NCBI GenBank assembly: GCA_001599915.1
Contig: BCIG01000018.1
Span: 496,001-560,000, forward strand
Direction: 5' to 3'
Source of the DNA: Symbiotaphrina buchneri
Taxonomy: Eukaryota; Ascomycota; Symbiotaphrinales; Symbiotaphrinaceae
DNA length: 64,000 bases
Shown here: one piece after another, positions 1 through 13,459 of the stretch
Numbering within the stretch: position 1 is the first letter of the stretch
How the letters are laid out: every line of letters starts with the position of its first letter
Position numbers and translations under genes: made by a program
Notes under the pieces: model-generated
Database searches by the model: none
The model's input: only the letters and a program-made list of their open reading frames with translations
Told to the model about the DNA's origin: nothing

Positions 1-341
1 TGGTGCGCATCATCAGGGACAAGATCCTAAATCATCTCGTAAGATGGCCCCACCCGACATCGAGTCCCTTTCCCTGGCAGGCATGGCTGAGCTCTTGACA
101 GGGTGCTGAATGGGTGCCTCTGGTTATTGTCGGTAACAAGAGCGATCTTCGCCCGGAGCAGCGACAAGTCTCCCCAGAGGATGGCAAACGACTTTCGGAA
201 GAGTTTAAATGTGGCTGGACCGAGGCCAGCGCAAGGTACAACGAGAATGTAAGCAAAGCTTTTGAGCTCATGATTGCGGAGGTCGAGAAGGCACAGAATC
301 CCAGTCAACCTACTGGCGGCAACAAGTGCAACGTGATGTGA
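1..341 (+). CDS. Rheb-like small GTPase, C-terminal part (5' end outside window)
   Basis: This is the C-terminal portion of a Ras-superfamily GTPase of the Rheb/Rhb1 type, which in fungi acts upstream of TORC1 and affects arginine/lysine uptake. The exon at 1-38 reads VRIIRDKILNHL, an intron spans 39-101, and the last exon runs 102-341. The G4 guanine-specificity motif is seen as GNKSDL, and the G5 region as TEASAR, where many GTPases have SAK. The protein ends in CNVM, a CaaX box expected to be farnesylated, which anchors Rheb to endomembranes. The P-loop and switch regions lie upstream of the window. The Rheb assignment rests on the spacing around NKSDL, the helix EEFKCGWTEASARYNENV and the CaaX end; another Ras-like protein is less likely but not excluded. 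Confidence 0.8.
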
Positions 342-1177
342 CGGAGCAGTCGCGGCGCCTGGACTCTGGGCTTTATCACGTCCAGTCTCCCTCATGACGT
401 GCAGAGCAAGCCATGAGCTGGGGATAGAGCTTGGAGACCGCGGAGCGGAAGAGCCGAGCAAACACATTCGGCAAGGGACCTTTGCGCCTACTAGAACCAG
501 CGTCCTCTCGGCGCATAAGCAGACCAACAGCGGACGGAGAGGAATGGCATGGAATAATGAAAGACATTGATGAGCACTCTTGAGTCAGACTTCCGAGGAC
601 ATCGGAGTGGTGCGGAAAAGGCCGTCATAACATATCGATGGCCAACGAAGGCCTTCTCTTTTTCTGATTATTGTATGCAACGCCGTACGTCCATGACTGA
701 GCGACGAAGGAGGTCTTGATCTTGTCATATGTGACTAAGGTACTCACCCGAATTGAAGTGGATATAACAAGTGAAGCAGTGTAGATTCAGTATTGGCCCG
801 CCAGAGAGAGCTCTTTGTATAGAGGACCTGCAAGATGCTGCTTTGAAGCTGAGCTGCTGCAATGGAATCAATCACAGCGTCGTCGTTGATAAATAGGTAC
901 TGTACCTTATACTGGTATCAGTGGTAGGGTAGGTGCACGGTGGTGTACCCTTTGTAAAACGAAGCCATGGCAAGCAAGCTCAAGTGCTGCCGAACCCTTT
1001 TTTGACCTGAGATTCCCCACCAGAAATCAAATGACACACGCACCACCACATTTAGTACTCGGAGTCATCACTGGACGTCTCCATTCCCTCCACTTCTCTA
1101 TCTGCGACTGTTCCCGACCGTCCAACGGGAGACTTTTTACACCACACCACGCTTGAACCATTGGCTGCATCGACGCC
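342..1177. other. Intergenic: Rheb 3' region and SerRS promoter
   Basis: 836 bp with no supportable gene. The short open frames on both strands lack any family resemblance. It must hold the Rheb 3' untranslated region and the upstream region of the seryl-tRNA synthetase. Confidence 0.6.
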
Positions 1178-2925
<1,748 letters not shown>

Positions 2926-3709
2926 AGCGGCGGTATCCCTGTGTTTCGCAGACGGGGAAGTTCAGGAGCATCGCACAGCGCCCAGAAGAGTGACATGACA
3001 ACACTCTTTGCATGTCACAAGTGGAAATCGCATGCGCGCGACGGACGACCTCTGGTACATTATAGGAGTCCAGTGGTTGAGGGCGTAAGCAGATCCAGGT
3101 GGGATCCGTATCGGCGTCTCTTTGTGCTACCGTACTCATCCTACGCTCATGGTCCCCCTATTTTCGCAAGGACGAGAGTGATACGGTATCCTAGGTACCT
3201 TACTATGTAACTTGTACCCGAACTTGCCGAGCTTGCCTTGGCCGCATAAGGTATTTATTGCAACTGTACCTATTTTAGGTAAGTTCTAGGTACTTGAGGT
3301 ATCTCAGGTAGGTAGGTACCTTACCTGTAGCTACCAGGTACCAGCTGCTCGCTGCTCACTCCACTTCACCCCAGCTACCATATCCTATGGTCCACCTACC
3401 AACCCTCAAACATATTCTGCAGTATACCGCAGTACTGGTTGTATGCTAGGCCGGCCAACGGTGCAGTCCCGCCGTGTGCCTAGGACTCGTCTCAGCTCAA
3501 CTTCTCGAGTATAAGCTCGTCCATGCCTCCGCACAAACACAAACGCTGGCTAGCTGATTCATTGGAGGTTCCAGTGAATGCTTGGTTGAGTTGACGACAT
3601 GGTCGTTTGAGGCCCACATAGGCTCCCGCGGCAAGTGGAGGACGTATCGTACCACGCAGCTGGCAGAGATGCTGCCTACCAAGCATACCCTCTGCGAGAC
3701 CTGTCCGTC
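2926..3709. other. Intergenic between SES1 and the C78 peptidase gene
   Basis: 784 bp without a supportable gene. The centre carries a dense cluster of GGTACC/AGGTA repeats (listed separately). An in-frame ATG at 3635 could extend the downstream protein by 25 residues, but the ATG at 3710 places the first zinc finger close to the N-terminus. Confidence 0.6.
3183..3352. repeat. GGTACCTTACC-type repeat cluster
   Basis: Repeated short units such as CTAGGTACCTTACT, AGGTAGGTAGGTACC and CCAGGTACCAG, many of them self-complementary around GGTACC. They belong to the dispersed family found in most intergenic gaps of this window. Confidence 0.7.
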
Positions 3710-5387
3710 ATGGAACCTGAAGCGGAACTCTCGTGCCCTCTCTGTCGCTTCACCGACAGCTCTGTCGACATCCTCCAGCTGCATATTGATGCGCTGCATC
3801 CCTCGACATCTGAGATGAGCCCGGATGATGGCCGGCAACAAGGCTTGACGACAGGTGAAGAAGAGTGGTACAGCGCGCTTGATTGTGGACCTGAAGGATC
3901 CATACACTACGTGCTCTGTCCTGAGAGGGACTGCGAAGAGTACGTTCCTGCGCGTGAAATACAGAGCCACATGGACCTCCATAGTGCCGAAGGGCTGGCG
4001 CTGGCAGAGCTAGGCGTGGGTGACTATCGAAAACACCACAGGGAGAAGACTGCGGATGCGGGGGAACCACCGGCCCATCAGATGGCGGCTATGGAATCAG
4101 ATTCCCACCTACTCCGGTTCCAGGCGAGTGCTGCCAATCAAACCGTGAAGGGACAGGGGTGGAAACCTCTGAAAGAGTCCCTGGTGGAGAAGATCAGCAG
4201 CACTGTGCGGGGCCGATTAAGAGGCCCCAGTCATCAAGGTCCACAACTCGGGGTGCGCGATCTCCTCTTCGTTTACTTGTAGGAACGTTTCTAACCAATA
4301 CTGTAGAAGGCAGAACTCGGTCCCTATGCTAACGAAGAGAAGATGCCGAGGTGGCTGGAGGAGAGACTCCAGGAGGGCGCGAAGGTAACTGTAACAAATC
4401 AACTACGTCCTGATGGATCCATCGTCCGGGTTGAGGTTGTTGCCAATGAGACACGGGACTTAGTACCCATCATCTCACAACTCAGCGAGAACGATGAGTC
4501 TGTCAAGGAAGCCTACCTTTGCCATTCTGGCGTGCAACACGTGCACAAACTGCCACGGGAGGGCGGTTTCTGCGGTATGTTAGCCTCCATCTCCGCTAAT
4601 ATACCATGCTGAGCAACGTATGTGTCTCAAAAGGTTACAGAAATATCCAGATGATGATCTCGTTCCTACAGGCGGCGCATTGGCAAGGCCATCAACACTT
4701 TCCTGGAAGGATCCCAACCATTTTTCTACTTCAGGATATGATCGAAGCTGCCTGGGACAAGGGCATCAACCAGGCAGGAAGGACTGAGACTGGAGGCATT
4801 AAAGGGACCAGAAAGGTTGGGGTACCAGGTCTGCATGTTAATTTTCATCTGACAAAACTATCCTAGTACATAGGAACCTCAGAGGTAAGTGTCGCTATTA
4901 GTCCCCGGGGCATCAAGAAAGCCAACACAGGATCCAGGCGCAAGCCCTCTTCGTCAGCCTCAACATTCGGTAAGTGGAAGCCCAAATCTAGCCATCCAAG
5001 AGCAGGCTGTGATTAACGGACGCTAGCTGCGAAGCTGATGCATTTCGTGGTGTCAATCCAATAGCGTCCGAGAAATTGTACGACGCCATGGAGTCTTATT
5101 TCCAATCTGGAGTTGAGGCTTCGGAAGTAAGCAGGGTCAAGAATACGAGTCTGCCTCCGGTATATTTGCAGCATGCAGGTCATTCATTGACTGTGATCGG
5201 GCTGGAGAAGAGAGTTGACGGATCTCGGAATTTGCTCGTCTTCGATCCTGTTTTCAAACCTTCCGCTGCAATATTACGTCTCCGCAATTCCAGCAGGAAG
5301 CAGGCACGCCCGGGATCGTTGCTGAAGGCGTACCGCCGTGGTTACAATTATTTGCGGAAATACTCGGAATTCGAGATACTAAAGTAG
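3710..5387 (+). CDS. Zinc-finger C78 peptidase (ZUP1/UFSP family, likely K63-specific deubiquitinase)
   Basis: Cysteine protease of family C78. Members with N-terminal zinc fingers (human ZUP1, fission yeast Mug105) cleave K63-linked ubiquitin chains. Six exons (3710-4252, 4307-4574, 4634-4815, 4867-4884, 4938-4969, 5027-5387) join in frame to 467 residues. Two C2H2-type fingers lie near residues 9-33 (CPLC...HIDALH) and 70-95 (CPERDC...HMDLH). The catalytic domain starts with GGFCGYRNIQMM, which contains the nucleophile Cys. It continues with DMIEAAWDKGINQAG, YIGTSEAQALFVSLNI, the catalytic His in QHAGHSLTVIG and the Asp in LLVFDP. All three catalytic residues are present. Exon 4 is only 18 nt (YIGTSE). 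Activity on UFM1 is not indicated, and the linkage specificity is inferred from family members, not visible here. Confidence 0.85.
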
Positions 5388-5939
5388 GTGCTACTATCAT
5401 TCGTCCTTCTGATCCAGTCCTTACTCGTCTCTATGAAGGCTGGCATAATTGTTGGTCGAGAACCGCAGCTATCGACGCGCACACCCCTCAAGTCAGTGCG
5501 GGATCCGTTGGTTGCAATGGGGATGGTGAGCATTGAGCGCCTGGATTTGAGAATTGGCCCGTGGACAGTGAGATGGGCAATCAAGTGACACAAGCAAGCA
5601 GGGTGCAGCAAATAGTGGGATAGAGTGCATTGCAGTGCGGCGTTATGGAAGCCATCTCCCGACCACAGAGTCTCCGTTCATCAGCATCAAGTTCTGGAAT
5701 CATTTATTTAGAACTTCGTAGTAGTATGATGCTGCTGCCCTGCCATTCTTTGGCGATGTCGGCTGCGCGCTCTGCGTAAGGGATCTCCGAAGACTCAGTC
5801 TTATGAACGAATCCACCCCTCTCTCCTCTCTCCTTTCTCTTCGCCTCCTTCACCACAACAAGCCAGGCCGCGACCCCCGCGGATCTTGAGGGAATCTGCC
5901 CCGGTCTTGTCGTTCGCAGGCAGTCTAGGGTGCGTCAGC
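5388..5939. other. Intergenic, with pyrimidine-rich HAM1 leader
   Basis: 552 bp without a gene. Around 5815-5855 there is a strongly pyrimidine-rich stretch just ahead of the HAM1 start, as is common in fungal promoters and leaders. An in-frame ATG at 5886 would add 18 residues to Ham1; the ATG at 5940 is preferred because homologues begin near [12 protein letters not shown]. Confidence 0.6.
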
Positions 5940-6973
5940 ATGGCGCCCAAAACGCTCAACTTCATCACGGGCAACAAGAACAAGCTGGCCGAAGTGAAAG
6001 CGATCCTCGGAGACGTTGTTGAGCTGCACAGCCAGAATGTCGACCTGCCCGAGATGCAGGGCAGCATCGAAGACATTGCTAGCGACAAGTGCCGGCGCGC
6101 GGCCGATGCGGTACGACACCCCGAGACGCTCCCTTTTCTACCTTTCCTGCCTTTCTACCTTTCCTGCCTCTCTCCCTTGCTGTCCGAAACCCCGGGGATC
6201 TCGTCAGTCTTGGATCTTGGATCTTGGACCATTGAATCCTGCCTTTTGACTTTGCGTCTGCTGACTCGGTGCCTCCTGGCCCTCGAACGAAGATTGGCGG
6301 GCCCGTCTTGACCGAAGACACTTGCCTGGGCTTTACAGCTTTGAGGGGCCTACCAGGGCCGTACATGTACGTTGTGCTCCTACAGAACCGTGGTTACCAG
6401 CACGATACGATCCTTCCACTACGGATCCGACGCAGGACAGCGCAGTCTGGAGTCCACCTAAGGCGCAAGGGCATCACAGGCTAAACATTCTTCACTTTGG
6501 CAGAAAATGGTTCCTTAAGGACATTGGCCACCAAGGCTTGAACAATCTTCTGGCAGCTTATGACGACAAGTCCGCTCAGGCAGTGTGCACCTTTGCCTAC
6601 TCAGCAGGCCCAGGCTCCACGCCCATCATCTTTCAAGGCCGCACCGACGTATGTATCTGCATCCTCCAGCCTGTTCTCTGGTCCCGTCCCTTCCGTCTCC
6701 TTCCACTCCATTCGCGCCCAAGCCGCCTCTGACCGGCCTGTAGGGCAAGATCGTCCCTGCCAGAGGCCCCTTGAACTTCGGTATGCTCGCAGCCCCTTAG
6801 CCACGGCACGTATCGTCATGCAGGCTAGCTTACCACCATGCTTAGGCTGGGATCCCATTTTCGAATACGAAGGCAAGACGTACGCGGAGATGGAGAAGGC
6901 GGAGAAGAATGAGATCTCTCACCGGTTCAAGGCACTTCAAAAGCTGAAGAAGTGGCTCGAGGAGTCTACCTAA
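5940..6973 (+). CDS. HAM1: Inosine triphosphate pyrophosphatase (Ham1)
   Basis: Hydrolyses ITP, dITP and XTP to monophosphates and so keeps deaminated purines out of nucleic acids. Five exons (5940-6110, 6293-6366, 6504-6648, 6744-6780, 6846-6973) join in frame to 184 residues, the usual family length. Family motifs are present in order: [12 protein letters not shown] at the N-terminus, [20 protein letters not shown] with the metal-binding acidic residues, [18 protein letters not shown], and the C-terminal [10 protein letters not shown]. The first intron (182 nt) and the second (137 nt) are longer than most here. The stop lies 33 bp from the stop of the convergent FAP7 gene, so the two transcripts probably overlap at their 3' ends. 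Confidence 0.95.
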
Positions 6974-7006
6974 TTTATCTCTGCACCGTCACCTCGAACG
7001 GTCTGG

Positions 7007-7651
7007 TCACGATGTGGCCGGCTCGTTGTCCACCTTCCAGTTTTTGATCCAAGTCTCGATCCTGCCGACATTGCTCTCCACCTCGTCCGCCTCATTGCTG
7101 TACAGTTCCACGACAATCTCCGGATCGTACGAGTCCCGCGCTTCCTCCAAAATGACCTCCATAATCTCTGCGTCGAGATTCTCCTGTAGTTTATGATCTG
7201 GGTAACCTCTGTGACATATCATGAGTATAGCTCTTGCCTCCGCGACAACATAGCCTTAAGCGTACCTTGCTTTCAAGCGATCATACAGAATAGTCGAGTC
7301 GCACCGCAGTACGACGACAAGGTCGATACAGCTCTTTGGGAAGAGATCGCAGGCATGCCACTCAATTATCCTGCCACCATCCTTCACCTCGTCTTCGAGG
7401 CAATCCAAGAGCTGCATCTCCGGTTAGCACCTGCTTTCCGCCCCATCGCCGCTGGAACCTGGTCATGCCTTGTCCTCGTCCACTATCCAACTCATGAATT
7501 CCTCATCCCAGCCCTCGTGACATTCGCGCTCTTTCACCACCTGATTGATGGATAGGTGCTTCAAACCAGTAGTGCTTGCCAGCAGCTCGCAGTGACTGGT
7601 CTTTCCCACGCCGGGAGTGCCCGTGATGATGATGTTGGGCTCGCGTCTCAT
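7007..7651 (-). CDS. FAP7: Adenylate kinase isoenzyme 6 / ribosome assembly factor Fap7
   Basis: Small nucleoside kinase-like ATPase (human AK6/hCINAP) needed for final maturation of 20S pre-rRNA in the small ribosomal subunit through Rps14. Three exons read on the minus strand (7469-7651, 7266-7411, 7007-7208) give 176 residues, the normal length. The P-loop is GTPGVGKT near residue 11. IVDEDKLLDCLEDE, IIEWHACDLFPKEL and the LID-like segment AVRLDSTILYDRLKARGY match the family, followed by the C-terminal ETWIKNW. The intron at 7412-7468 has a GC donor (AAG|GCATGA) and an AG acceptor. The junction is fixed by the gap-free match to family members, so this looks like a true GC-AG intron. Both introns are 57 nt. 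Confidence 0.93.
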
Positions 7652-8375
7652 GGGTAAGAATCGAGGAGGAACATGGGCTGGCTCAAACGGGGGAGCTCTA
7701 TGGCAGACGTTGGCAACATGCCCTAAACGAGACAGACGTACTTTGGAGCGCCCGATGAGACTTTGGTGCCATGATTCCGAAGATTAGAAAAGTTTCGCAT
7801 TATTCTGCTGCTGCTCACGGCTTTCTCCGGCTCGATTAGATCCCATCTAATCCATCTAATCAATCAACCGTGCCTACTAAGCTCACTGTGAATGTCTACA
7901 CTGCCAGCACAGCTGCTCATAGCTCACAAATATGAAATCTCTTGGTTAAGACTGATCAACACTCTGTCTGTCTTCGACGTTTCATTGAGATCCTCCAGCC
8001 TCTCGTTCGCGTGAGAGCGTCCACCTTTGGCGGTCCAACCCGCTAGTTTTATGTACATGCGTCTAATTAGCTAGATCAGATACTTTCCACTTCCTCTATG
8101 CCCAAAGACTCAAAGCTCAACGAGCAATTCGGGCCCAAACTGCAGAAACCGCTGCTCATTGACACCATGTCTCAACCAGTATCCATCCTGCACAACGCCT
8201 TCAACGATGATCGAGAACCAAAATCCGAACGGCTACCGGCTGACATGAGCGGGTCCGTCTATTGTTAGTCGTGTTGACAATCCAAGGGAACAACGACTGA
8301 AGCTGTAGCCATCGGTGGCAGTGATGCGCGAAATCTCAAGAGCGTTTCAGAAGTGGGTCTTGGGGGTGATTCCGC
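7652..8375. other. Intergenic: FAP7 upstream region and myosin V 3' region
   Basis: 724 bp. Upstream sequence for FAP7 reads leftward and the myosin 3' end lies at the right edge. A tandem-like ATCTAATC motif occurs near 7842-7862. A 56-codon open frame at 8098-8268 (+) is listed separately. Confidence 0.5.
8098..8268 (+). CDS. Possible small protein, 56 aa, unknown
   Basis: Open frame starting with ATG (MPKDSKLNEQFGPKLQ...) and ending at a TAG, too short for a confident call. It is hydrophilic, has no signal peptide or membrane segment, and I recognise no family. It faces the 3' end of the myosin gene, 107 bp away. A poor GT donor near its end could splice it onward without adding more than a few residues. 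It may be chance. Confidence 0.2.
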   Translation: MPKDSKLNEQFGPKLQKPLLIDTMSQPVSILHNAFNDDREPKSERLPADMSGSVYC

Positions 8376-11300
8376 CTAGACACCGTCGACATCGCTGATG
8401 GCAAGGCCGTGATTCTCTGTCGGAATCTCAGGAGTCGCTCCGTAATCCACATTTTCTTGCTGAGCGGCCGCTTGCGCTGAGACGATCTCCGCAATGCGTT
8501 TCACACGAGGTGTCTGGAGCCCTAAGATGGGATTAGCTTGTCCTATGATATCTAGCAGGGTAAAAGGCGCCTACAAGAAGGAGTGTATGTCTCGAGCGCC
8601 GTAATGGCCCGAGGTTCTGCGATCTCGTACGGACCGCTGTCGTCCATGTCGACGGCAGCAAGGAGCAGAACATCGCTCTTTTCTGTCACTCGAGAAGCTA
8701 CAGCTTTCATTATTTCCCCGTTGATGGGCTGTTCGTAATCGGCTACAAGGTATTGATTGAGTAGTTTCTGTATCTGGTTCGGTGAAAGCCTATAATACCA
8801 TGTAAATAAGCGAATAACCAGCATAGAAGAGTGATAGAGCATGCTTACATCCAACATATGTCTTGGATGATTTCGATGTCGTTCAATGTTGCTTTCTTGA
8901 GTTGCAACAACTTCGTAGCTTGCTGAGGAGCAGTTAGTATCCGGTACCATGGATGATGATAAGGAGAAGGAAGAAGGACGCACCATCAGGTGTTCAAGTT
9001 GCAAAGTCCCTTCCGGCATGTCGTGACTTTTACACCACTCCTCAATGCGTGTGATGTTATAGTTAATCTGCAAACCTCTTTTCCACGACAAGAAATTCCT
9101 TCTCATAAGAAGATCGTTGAACGCTGTCACGCCGACAAGCCTTAACAGTTCTGTCACAGTCTGTGTGATAATTGAGTCCTCCAGATAATACGCCTTCATG
9201 GCTTTGAAGACATTGTTTAGCAAGCTCAATAGATTGTCCATGCTAAAGGCCGGGGTAGAGCTGGACTGCAGCAACTTCCCCAGAAATCTGTTGCTCTCAT
9301 TCGTCACAAACCCAGGCAGGCTTTGAGATTCGATGATAGCGGGTACTATCATCTTGTGTAACTTTTTCTTCAAGACTTTCATCCAGGTGTGGTAAATATT
9401 GAACTCGAGACTTTCCAGGTCATGCTTCGCGATCTCGAGGAGGCGGTCATATTCGTAATTTTCGGTCTTCTGAGCCACATACCAATCTTCCGCCAGGAAA
9501 ACGAAGGACAGCATCTCATGCACATTCGATAGCCAGAATGCTCCAGGGTTTATGGCCTCGTCGCCATCATGCTGCATAACTTCCTGCTGGATGCACTGCA
9601 TGACAGTTGCTAGGAAACGCTCAGATTCTTTTACAAATCCATTATTCCACATCTCTGACGTGACAAGATTTATGAGGTACGCAGGGAATAGAACCTCTTT
9701 CTCCATGGGTGGGGGAGTAGTGCCCGGAGCAGGAATCCTCAGATTTCTTATCAGGCCCATGGTCACCTCTTCATTCAGTCCCTCTTCATCTGCCAACAGG
9801 ATCTCAAGCTCCATTTCCACATTGTCAAAAGCAGGGCTGAATGTCGACCCTGACAGATTCTGGCGATGGAGATTTGTCCCAGTGACAGCCATGGAAACGG
9901 GCCGCGGATTGTACGCCCCGCTGAGACGGTCGGTGTCTACACGCTCGGCACCCGCGCTCCGTCTCTTGGGCTTTTTGGAGGACACCAGGTTGATGAGGCC
10001 GTTGGTTGGAGCCTGATTGATCACACCATTTTGCAAATCACCGTTGACCGGAACTGCGCGACGTGCCAGCTCCAATTGATCCTGGAGCTCAGCGAGCTGC
10101 TGCCGCAGAGATGCCTTTTCACCTTCGTGGACCTGGCCTGCCTGCTTCGCTTTCTCCAGCTCGAGGGACGTGACCCTCAGGGATTCTCTAAGCACCTTCT
10201 CTTCGGCTTGCAGCCGTTTCACATTAGCGGAGGATTCCTCAAAGTTTTGCTGCACTTTACGCAGCTCATCTTCCATAGCTGCTAGACGAGCCGCTGCTAT
10301 GCCGGCTTGGTTAGCTTCGGCCTGCAGCTCTTTGGATCTAGTTTCCAGGGCATTATGGCGCTGTTTCCAGGATTTGAGTTGATTCTCATAATTCTCGACC
10401 TGGGATGATAGCGTCCTGTTCTCCCGCTTCATGGTACCGAGCGATTGTGTAAGCTCCACAACCTTGTTCTCAAGCTTATAGGAGATTTGCTTCAGATCGC
10501 GGGCTTCCTCGCGAAGTGATTTGTAGGCTCGGCGAGCTTGCTTCCCCCTCCAGAGATTCTGTATGATGACGACTTTTCGGCGATATTGTCTCCAAGATCG
10601 CATCTGTCTTCTTGACCTCCAAGTCCTCTGGATTGCGATTGCAGCGTTGCCCACTCGTGTATCCAGTATTGCCCTACGACAGAGATACCCTTTCGCCGCG
10701 GCCTGGAAACGGATCGTGCTGTTCCTGACGCAGTAGTACTTCTTTCTCTCCGTGTAGCCGCGCCATGATTTTTGTATTGTTGTCGCAGCCTTCGTGCGTC
10801 GAGCGTCTTCTGCTCTTCTGCGGGCGAGATGACCCCTGACTGTTGCTTGAAATAAGAGAATGGAACTCCTAGCTTCCAGATACTTCCGCCGATAATACTT
10901 GCACCGGAGGTTCTTCTGGATCATGATCGCGCAATCATTCAATCTGGAAGTACGGAGATTCTCTAGAAAAGCAAGCATCCCCGCACGGAAGAAGATTTTC
11001 GTAAGTCCAAGTTGATACTTATCTAATTCTTTGTTGGTTCCAGCACCCAGCGCTCGACTGAGAATCGTATTGGCCATCTCACGGATTTCAGAAGTCCAGG
11101 CTGACGACGGGACGAGCATGTAGTATCGCAGAGCAAACTCTTCATATGTCCAACGAGTGGGATAACCGGCGCAACTAATGCGAACGGTCTCCAGAACCCC
11201 ACATGCGCGAAGCTGGCTCAGCACCATTGGTCCTTCGAACTTCCATGGCTCTTTGCCCTCATTTGGCTTGATACAGCGTATATAATGTACATCGGTCGAA

Positions 11301-13459
11301 TTGATCGTCTGCATCAGCTCGATGAGCGAGGATTTGAAAATACCGCCCAGCGTAGGCTTTCGAGCGACTGCAACGCCGATGCGGCGGCCTGGAGCGGCCA
11401 CCGCGCGAGATGACGCCACCGCTGCCGAGTCTTTTTCTCGCACCGCGGATGCTGCATCCAACACTTCGCGCAAGAATTTATTAGAGGAAGCCTTTAACAC
11501 TTCCATATGCTCATCTGGCACTGTATCACGGTTCTTATCTATGAAGCCATCCGACTCGTACGTAACATCGACAGCGTAATGGCACACATTAAATGCCGAC
11601 TTTCCAAAACGGGGTTTCTTGTAGAACCTGTTCTTGTCGCCAGCAAAATTGTGATGCAACTTCGTCACGAATTGTTCATCAGAGCCCATAGGCAAGCGTG
11701 ATTCCTCATCAAGCAGAGCTAGTATTCCCAACTTGCCCTCGATGAGATCAATGCAAGGCTGGTTGTCCGAGAAATCGATGAAAGTCCAGTCAATCTGCTC
11801 CCGTAAATATTCTTCCTGCTCCAGCTTGAAGACGTGTTGATTGAACTCTTGTTGTAACTTCTCATTCGCATAATTAATGCAGAATTGTTCGAAGGAATTC
11901 TTCGCAAAGTGCTCGAACCCGTAGATATCCAACACTCCGATGAAAGAAATAACTCGGCTCAGCACATCTTCTGTGGCAAGACTGTGATTGATGACGTCGA
12001 CCAGCCAGTCGAATAGGCTGGAGTAGATGAACTTTGAGACAGAATCTCGCACGACGAAAGCTTGCTGTTGCGTGAGATTCGACATTATCTTCTCGCCGCG
12101 CGTAATTAGCTGCTTCTTGACAGTCCATTTCGCAAACTCATTTGCATCTATCCCAAGCATCTTACTTGCTCGAACCAGGGATGGCTCGGTGGGTGAAAGA
12201 ACAGAGTCCGTGCGTGAAGCTGTTATCTTGACGTTTCCTAAGTGCAGAAGAGCAGCCAGGATTCGGAAGATCTCAGCCTGTTTCTCCTGGCTGACGCCAA
12301 TCGTTGACAAAGAAGCCCGCGTGGCTTGTAAATCAGCCTTGTCATCCACCCCTTCTATGACTGGAGAACCCCCTTGATTTAAGTAATCGAAATGCTCGAC
12401 GGGAACCAGTCCCAGTTCCTCGCGCTCCTGCTCGTTGGCACCGGCTACTAATTGGTAGAAGATATGATAATTCCTTTCCTTTAGCGGCTGAAAGACGAGC
12501 CTAGAACGCTCAAGCAGATATGTCCTTATCCTGGCTCCTATGATCTCCGTTCTCTGATCGAACATTATCTCGATATACTTTCCGAAACGGGACGAGTTGT
12601 CGTTCCTCGTAGTTTTGGCATTCCCGAATGCTTCCATAATAGGGTTTGTGGCAAGTATCTGTTCTTCCGTCTCGCTCATAGCGTCAGCCCGACCTTTCGA
12701 TCGCTTTCCGGGCTGATCCGAAGACTCTCTGGTCGCAAAGTATCTCATAATGTACTTCGCACTGACTGTCTTCCCCGCCCCAGACTCGCCAGACACTACA
12801 ATGGTCTGATTCTTTTTGTCACGGAGCATGTCCCTGCTACCAGTCAGAAACAGTTGTACATTATTGTTGAAAAAGTGCATACGCAAAGGCCTCTTCTGCT
12901 ATAGCGAACAGATGAGGCGCCTGTGAAGACCTTTGCTTTCCAGCATAGACTTGAACCATGCCCGGTACGTAGAGAGAATCGACCCTGGCGAAGGGATTAG
13001 TGGCTATCAAGACGATGCCACTGTATGTATATATTTCTTTCTGCGCATAGCGCAGCCGGATGGCTTGTAGAACTAGAGCCAACCTTCAGCTTTCCACAGA
13101 CCTTCAGGCTCAAATTCCGAGGCATACCTGCAGGCTCGTTCAGATGTGACAGGTTGGTCAGGTCATCGCTGGCTTCCAGCATGGCCGGGTTCATGAGCGG
13201 TGGGAGGCTGCCATTGGCATGGTCTTGCAATGCCCCTACTGTAGTCTCTATTGTTTTCGACTTCAAGGGTGAAGTACCTCAGCACTCAAACGATCCATAC
13301 ATCAGGGGTTGAGGGAAGACCCACTTGACCGTTGGCCAACTGAAGAACTAACTTGACTTTGTCTCCTTCCACAACCTTATCCCGCACTTCTGAGGCAATC
13401 CAGCCTTCAGTAGGGTCGGGCTGCCATGCCCTGGTGCCGACATCGTAGCTGTGCGCCAT
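8376..13459 (-). CDS. MYO2: Class V myosin heavy chain (Myo2/MyoE type)
   Basis: Actin-based motor that carries secretory vesicles and organelles to hyphal tips. Seven exons on the minus strand (13325-13459, 13128-13260, 12883-13072, 8984-12836, 8849-8922, 8575-8789, 8376-8521) join in frame to 1581 residues. It starts MAHSYDVGTRAWQPDPTEGW, as fungal Myo2 proteins do. The motor has the P-loop GESGAGKT, switch I NAKTTRNDNSSRFGK, switch II DIYGFEHF and the actin-binding CIKPNE region. Six IQ-like repeats follow (for example IQKSWRGYTERKKYY), then a coiled coil and a C-terminal cargo-binding DILUTE domain ending near MDDSGPYEIAEPRAITALETY. The three C-terminal introns are fixed by the family sequence EEWCKSHDMPEGTLQLEHLM continuing into QATKLLQLKK. 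The protein looks intact. Confidence 0.96.
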
